6,045 nt of DNA from Spirochaetia bacterium (GTDB taxonomy: Bacteria; Spirochaetota; Leptospiria; Leptospirales; Leptonemataceae): NCBI GenBank assembly GCA_029880625.1, contig JAOUOA010000201.1, forward strand, positions 1 through 6,045. Reading direction: 5' to 3'. The notes under the pieces were generated by a model that had not been told where the DNA came from, searched no databases, and was given only the letters and a program-made list of their open reading frames with translations. Positions 1 to 4,930 of this stretch are shown here, piece by piece (position 1 is the first letter of the stretch; every line of letters starts with the position of its first letter). Both the position numbers and the translations under genes were made by a program.

Positions 1-106
1 CTTTTCACTTAAATCCATTACAGTATCTGAATTCGTTTTCTTATATAAATATTCACTGAAATTTATCCATTTTCCAAACTTGTTTTACACATGATCCCAG
101 GATAAT

Positions 107-1678
107 TCAATACCCGTAATTTTCAGCTCTACGATCTGCATCTTTAGCATCTTTGGAAGATTCCCCGTAAATTTTTGAATAAACATTGCATGCCTTTCGA
201 TAATATTTTCCCGCTGCATCTTTATTTTTCTGCCTGTCATTGAGCAAAGCAATATTATAAAGCAAATTTCCGTATGAAGAAGTATTATGCAGATTTAACT
301 CTTCCATAATTTTTCTGGATTGACCATAGTATTTTTTTGCTTTTTTCAGCTGCGCACGATTGTTGTAAATATTTCCAATATTCATAAGTATGGAAGCATA
401 AGCGTCGGTTTTTTTAAGTTTCAGCTTTTTTCGTATACGAAGTGATCTTTTATAATACGAGAGAGCCAGATCGGGCTGTTTTTTTCTTTCGTAAAGATAA
501 CCAAGATTATTCATCAAATCCGAATACGCAGCCGTTTTTTCAAGACCCAGATCATCCTGTATTTTTTCAGATTGCTTGTAATATTCCAGCGCCTGGTTAA
601 GATCTTTTTTTTGTCTGTATGCAATTCCTGTATTGTTCAGAAGATGAGCATAATCTTCCGTTTGCCGCAAATTATATTTTTCAAATATTTTTTTCGCATC
701 ATGATAATAAACTATAGCACGGTCATAATCTTTTTTTGTTCCGTAAATATTGCCAATATTGCTTAATAGATTCGCATACCCTGTCGTTTTATTGTATTCG
801 AGAACATCAAAGATATTTTTTGATTTTAGATATAATTCCAGAGAAATTTTTAAGTCGCCCTTTGCTTTGTAAATCACCGCCTCATTATTAAGAAGATCTG
901 CATATATTTTTGTGTGCATCTTTTTTCTTTTTTTTAAAATCAATTCTGCCCGGTTTAGATATTCTAGAGCTTCCTCGTGGAGATTTAAAATGCTGCCTGC
1001 GATAAAACCAGCCGAAAGAAGCGCCTGAAGATAATCAGGATCTTTTTCTAGCGAATTCTTAAAATACTTAAAAGCCCTGCGTGGTTTTTTATTTTTTAAT
1101 TCCAGACCCTTTGCATAATACTCGAAGGCAGCAAGATGATCTGTCGGTTTCTCAGAAATTTCTTTGATTTCCTCATCTGTGATGCCGGTTGAACTAATAA
1201 TTTTTGAATTTTCACTCCTCCGGAAAAGCTCGATAACTACTTGATCCTGGAGCGTAAAAAGCTCATTTATGCCGCCCCTGACCTTTACGGAATTGACAGT
1301 ACTGCCGCTTCTGACATCGACAAGTTTTGCAACAATCTGAATTTCGTCGCCTGAAACAGTATAACTTCCCGAAAGAATCACATCGGCAAGAAGGCTTGAA
1401 GCCAGACTCATCTGGATTAGTTCGGAATCCTTCCCCATATTTCTCTGATAGGCAAGTTCATCCTCAACTTTTCTTCTGTCTTCGTCAGATATTGCATTCA
1501 AAGTGCGAATTTTTGCAATGTCGCTGATTACTGAATCAGTGATTCCAGCAGAAATCCAGGAAAATTCTTTAGCCCCCCGGTTTTCAAATGGCAATACGAG
1601 AATATTTTTTCCGCTCCCTGCGAAAAGTTCTCCTGATATAAATAATGACAGCAATACTGTTAATAAATATTTTTTCAT
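107..1678 (-). CDS. Secreted TPR protein with N-terminal TolB-N/FlgO/CsgG-like domain
   Basis: This 523-residue protein probably acts in the periplasm as a protein-interaction scaffold; no enzymatic motif is visible. Residues 1-20 form a signal peptide with a probable signal peptidase I cut after ELFA. Residues 25-150 resemble the alpha/beta domain seen at the N-terminus of TolB-type, FlgO and adenylate-cyclase-associated TPR proteins: a strand ILVLPFEN, a helix with AGITDSVISDI, then LADVILSGSYTVSGDEIQI, VDVRSGSTV and FTLQDQVV. Residues 181-250 look like one or two ordinary TPRs. Residues 259-510 are six 42-residue TPRs of the kinesin-light-chain type. The ATG follows AAGGA (1688-1692) at 9 bases, which fixes the start. 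The stop of the upstream FlgT-like gene lies 5 bases before it, so the two are almost certainly cotranscribed. No terminator is visible after the TGA. The domain calls are by eye; the partner and exact role are unknown. Confidence 0.88.
   Translation of the reverse strand: MKKYLLTVLLSLFISGELFAGSGKNILVLPFENRGAKEFSWISAGITDSVISDIAKIRTLNAISDEDRRKVEDELAYQRNMGKDSELIQMSLASSLLADVILSGSYTVSGDEIQIVAKLVDVRSGSTVNSVKVRGGINELFTLQDQVVIELFRRSENSKIISSTGITDEEIKEISEKPTDHLAAFEYYAKGLELKNKKPRRAFKYFKNSLEKDPDYLQALLSAGFIAGSILNLHEEALEYLNRAELILKKRKKMHTKIYADLLNNEAVIYKAKGDLKISLELYLKSKNIFDVLEYNKTTGYANLLSNIGNIYGTKKDYDRAIVYYHDAKKIFEKYNLRQTEDYAHLLNNTGIAYRQKKDLNQALEYYKQSEKIQDDLGLEKTAAYSDLMNNLGYLYERKKQPDLALSYYKRSLRIRKKLKLKKTDAYASILMNIGNIYNNRAQLKKAKKYYGQSRKIMEELNLHNTSSYGNLLYNIALLNDRQKNKDAAGKYYRKACNVYSKIYGESSKDAKDADRRAENYGY
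149..904 (-). repeat. Six tandem 126-bp TPR-coding units
   Basis: The C-terminal half of the TPR gene is built from six units of exactly 42 codons. The unit-opening tyrosine falls at residues 259, 301, 343, 385, 427 and 469 (YADLLNN, YANLLSN, YAHLLNN, YSDLMNN, YASILMN, YGNLLYN). Each unit continues with a GxIY-type turn, a K/D-rich loop, an A/YY helix and a [KR]I segment, as in the 42-residue TPRs of kinesin light chain. There is no insertion or deletion between units. Sequence divergence between copies shows an old array kept under length constraint, not a fresh slippage product. Confidence 0.85.
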
Positions 1679-1683
1679 CTACT

Positions 1684-2868
1684 TCATTCCTTTCTTTTTT
1701 TTAATGCAGCAAATATGCGGCTCCCGGTAAAATCAATATCTGCAAGTTCATATTCGCCGAAACGCCAGCTGTGATGCACAATTGCATTTTTTAATTCCGG
1801 AACGGAAAGAAAGCATTCCACATCAACTGCATTTCCAAATTTCGTATTTCCTCTTTCTATAACACTGTTGACGCCCCGAATTTTCTTGAGAGAAGGAGCA
1901 ATGCCGGCCTTTGTAAAATCGATTGAGCTCACTCCCTTAAAAAAAACGGAATGTGTCCCCCCGCTTTTATAGTTTTCCTCAATTTGCCTTTCTATTTCAG
2001 GAAGAATGGAACGCATCCCTTTTTCAATTACACTGCCAGCTCCTGCTGCATCAGCGACATCCGGCTGTATGATTGTGTCAGGAGCGATAGAAGCAATGAT
2101 ATCGCCGTTGCCTGCATTGATAATTTTAATTCGTAAATTTCCCTGATAGGAATTGAAAGAGGAGCCTTTTTTTACAGGACCGGCATTTACGATTTTAACA
2201 TCGCCCAGCACGAGAACTTCAACATTATCTTTTATTGCTTTATTCAGAAGCTTCTGTTTAAATTGAGAATTCTCCAGCAGATTATTCTGCATCGGATTTC
2301 CTTTTTTGAAAAGAGATCCGTAGACGCCAATGTCTTTTGTTTTATATCCTTTTGAATTTAAAAATTGATTAATTTTTAAAGCTATGGAAGATTTTCCGGG
2401 TTCTTTTCTTTTTCCCATAATATTTTCAAAAATATAAATAACAACACGGGGATGCCCGAGTTCCTGCATTCTTTTATTGAATGCATCGCCTACCGCCACT
2501 ATGTTCACCTGACCTCTGGCCTCTACTGAATAATATTTGCCTTCACGATGAGTTTTTATAATGCTGAAATTATGCAAATAACCTGAAGTATACGAAGAAA
2601 TAAAACGATATCTGCTTTGGGCATTAACTGTAAGAGATTCGCTTTCAATATAGGATCCGAGCCCCCACTCAATCATCTTCAAGCGGGCATCTGTTTCTGC
2701 TTCATTCAGCGTTCTTCCTGCCCCGGTAGCTTCAATCCAATCCTGCTGTAACTCTTTTTTAGTTCTGCATCCGAGTAAAAGCAGCGCACTGCAGGAAATA
2801 ACAATGCAGGCTTTCCGTGTTATGATGATTTTAAAAAACATTAAATAGAACCGTTTAAATAGTTTCAT
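1684..2868 (-). CDS. Lipoprotein with FlgT-N/LPP20-like domain
   Basis: This is a predicted lipoprotein of 394 residues. Its signal has an unusually long basic N-terminus and a lipobox LLLLGC, giving lipidated Cys34. Residues 44-125 match the pattern of the FlgT N-terminal/LPP20-like domain: WIEATGAG, an alanine- and acid-rich helix (NEAETDARLKMIEWGLG), YIESESLT, a YTSGYL turn and GKYYSVEARGQV. Residues 140-300 open with the strand RVVIYIFEN and include NVEVLVLGDVKI, resembling the CsgG/FlgT middle fold. Residues 305-355 look like a further small domain (VFFKGVSS, LKKIRGVNSVIERG, AVDVECFLSV). In Vibrio, FlgT belongs to the flagellar H-ring; many non-flagellar bacteria have related lipoproteins of unknown role. 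I chose the ATG at 2868 because AGG lies 7 bases upstream; TTG 2904 and ATG 2895 have no ribosome binding site, and ATG 2841 is possible. The 5-base gap to the TPR gene implies an operon. Confidence 0.82.
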   Translation of the reverse strand: MKLFKRFYLMFFKIIITRKACIVISCSALLLLGCRTKKELQQDWIEATGAGRTLNEAETDARLKMIEWGLGSYIESESLTVNAQSRYRFISSYTSGYLHNFSIIKTHREGKYYSVEARGQVNIVAVGDAFNKRMQELGHPRVVIYIFENIMGKRKEPGKSSIALKINQFLNSKGYKTKDIGVYGSLFKKGNPMQNNLLENSQFKQKLLNKAIKDNVEVLVLGDVKIVNAGPVKKGSSFNSYQGNLRIKIINAGNGDIIASIAPDTIIQPDVADAAGAGSVIEKGMRSILPEIERQIEENYKSGGTHSVFFKGVSSIDFTKAGIAPSLKKIRGVNSVIERGNTKFGNAVDVECFLSVPELKNAIVHHSWRFGEYELADIDFTGSRIFAALKKRKE

Positions 2869-2916
2869 TGAATAACCTGCACAAACAAAAATCATTAAAA
2901 TCAATCTGATTCAACA

Positions 2917-2944
2917 ATTCTAATTTTGTATCTAATTTTATCAA
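2917..2944 (-). promoter_or_regulatory. Sigma70-type promoter of the lipoprotein/TPR operon
   Basis: On the minus strand TTGATA (2944-2939) and TAGAAT (2922-2917) are separated by 16 bases. This places transcription start near 2910, about 40 bases before the chosen ATG. The surroundings are very AT-rich, so chance matches are likely, but position and spacing fit. A direct repeat TCTAATTTT (plus strand 2919-2927 and 2931-2939, 12-base period) lies across the -10 element and spacer and could bind a regulator. Confidence 0.45.
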
Positions 2945-3016
2945 CTTTTATATATATAAAGAATATTTCAAAATAGCTAAACAAACTGGTATCAGAATTA
3001 TATTCAGATTCGAATA

Positions 3017-3039
3017 TTAAAAATCCCGAAGCTTCTCGG
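3017..3039 (-). terminator. Weak terminator-like hairpin
   Basis: Read on the minus strand, CCGAG-AAGC-TTCGG (3039-3026) can form a five-pair stem (one G-U pair) with a four-base loop, followed two bases later by TTTTT (3023-3019). It would separate any transcript coming from the DUF1311 gene from the operon promoter at 2944. The stem is short, so termination would be inefficient and the call is tentative. Confidence 0.3.
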
Positions 3040-3083
3040 CAGCTAAGCCTATTTTGATTATTTATATAATTGACGGAAAATTA

Positions 3084-3100
3084 ATATTTTTGAAAAATAT
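3084..3100. repeat. Perfect 17-bp AT-rich palindrome
   Basis: ATATTTTT-G-AAAAATAT is a perfect inverted repeat with a single central base. It could be an operator, but in DNA this AT-rich such palindromes arise by chance, and it is about 140 bases upstream of the nearest promoter I can see. Confidence 0.3.
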
Positions 3101-3124
3101 CTTTGTAAAATATTGAAATTTTAA

Positions 3125-3298
3125 AGATTTACAGTATCTATCCTGAAAGATTTTTATTTAAGTCTGATTACATCTACGCTGAACTGCGAAACAGAAAAGC
3201 ATCTGTTTAAACTCATACCAGAAGCGCCGGAGAATTTACCAGAATCATTTTTTTACAATGGATTGAAATTCAAAGCAAGCTGCGAGTGGATCAAATAA
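3125..3298 (+). pseudogene. Start-less coding-like remnant
   Basis: Between TAA at 3122 and TAA at 3296 the plus strand is open for 57 codons and reads like a real protein C-terminus. It has mixed composition, all residue classes, and a final segment ENLPESFFYNGLKF followed by KASCEWIK and stop. The NLPxxFxxxGLKxK pattern resembles the end of a group of small secreted proteins with NLPEEFKxDGLKVK-type motifs; this is recognition by eye only. There is no in-frame ATG or GTG and no ribosome binding site, so I read it as the 3' end of a decayed gene. Its GC content is above that of the flanking spacer. Chance openness is a fair alternative for so short a stretch. Confidence 0.35.
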
Positions 3299-3408
3299 AA
3301 CTCAGAATTTTTATTTCATGTTTTTATAATTTAAACCTAAAACTCTTAGCACTGGAATTGAATATTTTCAAAGCAGGGAATTCTTCCCATCTTGCCATGT
3401 AGTTTGAG

Positions 3409-3858
3409 TTATAAAAAATCTCCCGGATATATTTTCAGCTCTTCGGTTCTATTTCGCGTAAAATCATTCATGCAGGTCCAGTAAGCAAATGGACGAATGC
3501 TGCCGCCTTTAAATCTGCTTCCTACAAATTCGCAGTAATTTTTTCTGTACTGGTTCCAGTTTTTCTCGGATAATTTCAGCTGCTTGATGCTTTCCTTATC
3601 AAGCTTTTTATCATCAAAAAAGTTTTCTTCCTTTTTGATGATTTCCTGAAACATTTTTTCCAGATATTTTTCTGCCTTCAAATATTTATTTTTTGCACAC
3701 AGATTCATGGATGTCTGCGACATCTTCTCATCGCAGTTTTCTGAGTTTCTGTCTACATCCGATTTTTTCAAGGCTTGAGAATATGCGAAGTTAAACGAAA
3801 TCACTATCAGCATAAAAAATATACCGGCGGCAAATATTTTATCAAAATTCATGCTCAT
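3409..3858 (-). CDS. Secreted LprI-N/DUF1311 family protein
   Basis: This 149-residue protein has a signal peptide (residues 1 to about 28, hydrophobic core AAGIFFMLIVISF) and a mature DUF1311 (LprI N-terminal) domain. The family pattern is visible: Cys42 with SQTSMNLCA (Cys54), a helix around YLKAEKYLEKMFQEI, LSEKNWNQYRKNYC (Cys109), a GGS turn at 118-120, WTC (Cys129) and the closing TRNRTEELK. The four cysteines probably make two disulfides in the periplasm. Mycobacterial LprI inhibits lysozyme, but for most members, including this one, the role is unproven. The start is either ATG 3858 or ATG 3852; neither has a strong ribosome binding site. It is a single gene, not in an operon, facing away from the plus-strand gene at 4142. 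Family assignment is confident. Confidence 0.88.
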   Translation of the reverse strand: MSMNFDKIFAAGIFFMLIVISFNFAYSQALKKSDVDRNSENCDEKMSQTSMNLCAKNKYLKAEKYLEKMFQEIIKKEENFFDDKKLDKESIKQLKLSEKNWNQYRKNYCEFVGSRFKGGSIRPFAYWTCMNDFTRNRTEELKIYPGDFL

Positions 3859-3887
3859 ATGAAAACTTTTACCTGAAGATCTGTCAA
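3859..3887 (-). promoter_or_regulatory. Possible promoter of the DUF1311 gene
   Basis: A consensus -35 hexamer TTGACA lies on the minus strand at 3887-3882. At a spacing of 17 the -10 would be TTTCAT (3864-3859), a poor match touching the ATG at 3858. If used, the transcript would begin at or inside the annotated start, favouring the second ATG (3852) or leaderless translation. The -35 may equally be a chance match. Confidence 0.25.
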
Positions 3888-3959
3888 GGATTACTGAAAA
3901 TCCGAAAACGAAGAATTAAAATTACCGTCTGAATCAAAACTGCAATACGGAAGTTTCTG

Positions 3960-3977
3960 AATGTCTAAAAAGACATT
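3960..3977. repeat. Perfect inverted repeat, operator-like
   Basis: AATGTCT-AAAA-AGACATT is a perfect seven-base inverted repeat with a four-base centre, lying between the divergent DUF1311 and 4142 genes. Its size and symmetry fit the binding site of a dimeric repressor. As RNA it would also fold into a small hairpin, but no T-run follows on either strand. Confidence 0.45.
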
Positions 3978-4002
3978 AGCAAATTCTAAATAGGGTGAAT
4001 AA

Positions 4003-4026
4003 GGACTGGATACCTGTATCCAGTTC
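4003..4026. repeat. Long near-perfect inverted repeat
   Basis: CTGGATAC-CT-GTATCCAG is a perfect eight-base inverted repeat with a two-base centre (4006-4023). Pairing extends outward by A-T, G-U and G-C to 4003-4026. It lies 26 bases after the end of the first inverted repeat, about 115 bases before the ATG at 4142. It could be an operator or, in RNA, a stem in a leader; no T-run follows directly, so it is not a typical terminator. Confidence 0.5.
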
Positions 4027-4141
4027 CTGATTTGGACTGAAATTATTCTTCTACTTTTTTCCTATTCTAATTTATATTTTTCTTGAAACAAATATGATAT
4101 TCATAGAAATTATACAAAACCAAATGAATCAGGAGTATTTT

Positions 4142-4768
4142 ATGAAAAAAGCGGCAATAAGCTTAATTTTATTAATGTTTACATCAGTATCACTCTTTGC
4201 TCAGGAAAAAAATGATGCTTTATTGTTTCAGCTTTTAAAAAACATTTTTGAACAGAAACACCGTTATGCTTATGCTCTTCGTGTTTATCAATATACGGCA
4301 ACAACTCTTGCAGACAATCCCTATTCTTATGTTCTGTCATCTGCTGATTCTGAAAAACTTGCCGGAGAAGCCAGCTTAACGTTAAAAGATAAAGGCAAAT
4401 ATACAGCAGCAATAAAAAATAGAAATCCGGCAAGAATCAAGAAATTATGGATCAGGCATAAAAAATATATTTTTCAAAATTTTTCAAATAAAGATTATGA
4501 CAATCTTTATTTGAGTTACAAAGTAGACGGTTATTTGGAAACAAAAACAAGCACTGAATACAGTAAAAAGATGGCAATCCTAAATAAAGAGTGCCCAAAA
4601 TTGCCTTGCCCGAAATTGCTTTCAAAGGCATACAGTATCGGTCATGCCCCCAACCTTCTTTTCTGGTTTCGCAGGGAAAAAGAAAAAAACCATGATGTTG
4701 TTTTCGAAATCTTAAAAGAAATACAGGCTCATTATAAAAATCAGCCTGCAGGTAAAGAATCTAAATAG
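4142..4768 (+). CDS. Secreted protein of unknown family
   Basis: I do not recognise this 208-residue protein. Residues 1-20 are a clear signal peptide (MKKAAISLIL start, probable cut after SLFA, mature N-terminus QEKND), so it is periplasmic or secreted. The mature part is basic, lysine- and tyrosine-rich and mostly helical in appearance, with no further membrane segment. The only cysteines form the motif CPKLPC (151-156), which could hold a disulfide or bind metal. The open frame extends upstream to ATG 4094, but that start has no ribosome binding site and would bury the signal peptide; AGGAG (4131-4135) six bases before 4142 decides the start. It is monocistronic. Codons are strongly AT-rich: two sampled 60-base lines have 11 and 15 G+C. 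Promoter hexamers are unclear: TTGAAA at 4083 and TATACA at 4111 are 22 bases apart, too far. Confidence 0.8.
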   Translation: MKKAAISLILLMFTSVSLFAQEKNDALLFQLLKNIFEQKHRYAYALRVYQYTATTLADNPYSYVLSSADSEKLAGEASLTLKDKGKYTAAIKNRNPARIKKLWIRHKKYIFQNFSNKDYDNLYLSYKVDGYLETKTSTEYSKKMAILNKECPKLPCPKLLSKAYSIGHAPNLLFWFRREKEKNHDVVFEILKEIQAHYKNQPAGKESK

Positions 4769-4828
4769 ACTCAAATTTCAGGTATTCATTTCAGCCTCCT
4801 GAAGCGCGCCAACATGAGGTGATCTAAC

Positions 4829-4864
4829 ATGGAATTCTCTGAAAAGCTTTTATATCTTTTTTGA
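4829..4864 (+). other. 11-codon leader ORF or regulator remnant
   Basis: ATG at 4829 opens MEFSEKLLYLF and stop, preceded by a strong ribosome binding site GAGGTGAT (4816-4823) five bases upstream. The site is better than that of any intact gene here except the one at 4142. The peptide start resembles the MxFSEKLxxLR opening of XRE-type helix-turn-helix regulators, so it may be the stub of a lost regulator gene. It ends within the -35 of the reductase promoter, so it is not part of the reductase transcript if that promoter is used. Very short, and may be chance. Confidence 0.25.
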
Positions 4865-4889
4865 GTGTTTTATTGCATCATTGTATAAA
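4861..4889 (+). promoter_or_regulatory. Sigma70-type promoter of the reductase gene
   Basis: TTGAGT (4861-4866) and TATAAA (4884-4889) are separated by exactly 17 bases. Transcription would begin near 4896 and leave a leader of about 35 bases before the ATG at 4931. No good ribosome binding site precedes that ATG. Confidence 0.5.
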
Positions 4890-4930
4890 AATCACTTGCA
4901 ATCAATAAAACTCTGCATCATAAAAAAGCA

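Larger units (their letters stand above)
2869..3408. other. 540-bp AT-rich intergenic region
   Basis: No intact gene is visible here. It holds the operon promoter (2917-2944), a weak terminator-like hairpin on the minus strand (3017-3039), a perfect AT-rich palindrome (3084-3100), and a start-less coding-like stretch on the plus strand (3125-3298). A short inverted repeat GGGAA-TTC-TTCCC (3376-3388) lies about 20 bases past the DUF1311 stop but lacks a T-run in either direction. Confidence 0.6.

Noticed and set aside
1..92. Open frames reaching the left edge on both strands (minus frame after TAA at 85-87; plus frame ending at TGA 92-94)
   Set aside because: About 28-30 codons each, with no start signal and no recognisable family. 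The minus frame looks slightly more protein-like (in-frame ATG at 18), but the window ends too soon to decide.
3376..3388. GGGAA-TTC-TTCCC hairpin as the DUF1311 terminator
   Set aside because: Five-base stem with a three-base loop and no run of T on the minus strand behind it.
3324..3398. 24-codon minus-strand ORF (MARWEEFPALK start) just past the DUF1311 stop
   Set aside because: No ribosome binding site and too short to separate from chance.
4094..4141. Upstream start (ATG 4094) for the orphan secreted protein
   Set aside because: No ribosome binding site before 4094, and the 16 extra residues would precede a textbook signal peptide that starts at 4142 behind AGGAG.
4179..4433. 84-codon minus-strand ORF opposite the orphan secreted protein gene
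   Set aside because: The plus strand has a signal peptide and good ribosome binding site; the minus frame is a leucine-rich shadow with no start signal.
4777..4803. TTCAGG/CCTGAA inverted repeat after the orphan gene as a terminator
   Set aside because: Six-base arms with a 15-base loop and no T-run afterwards; not a convincing terminator.
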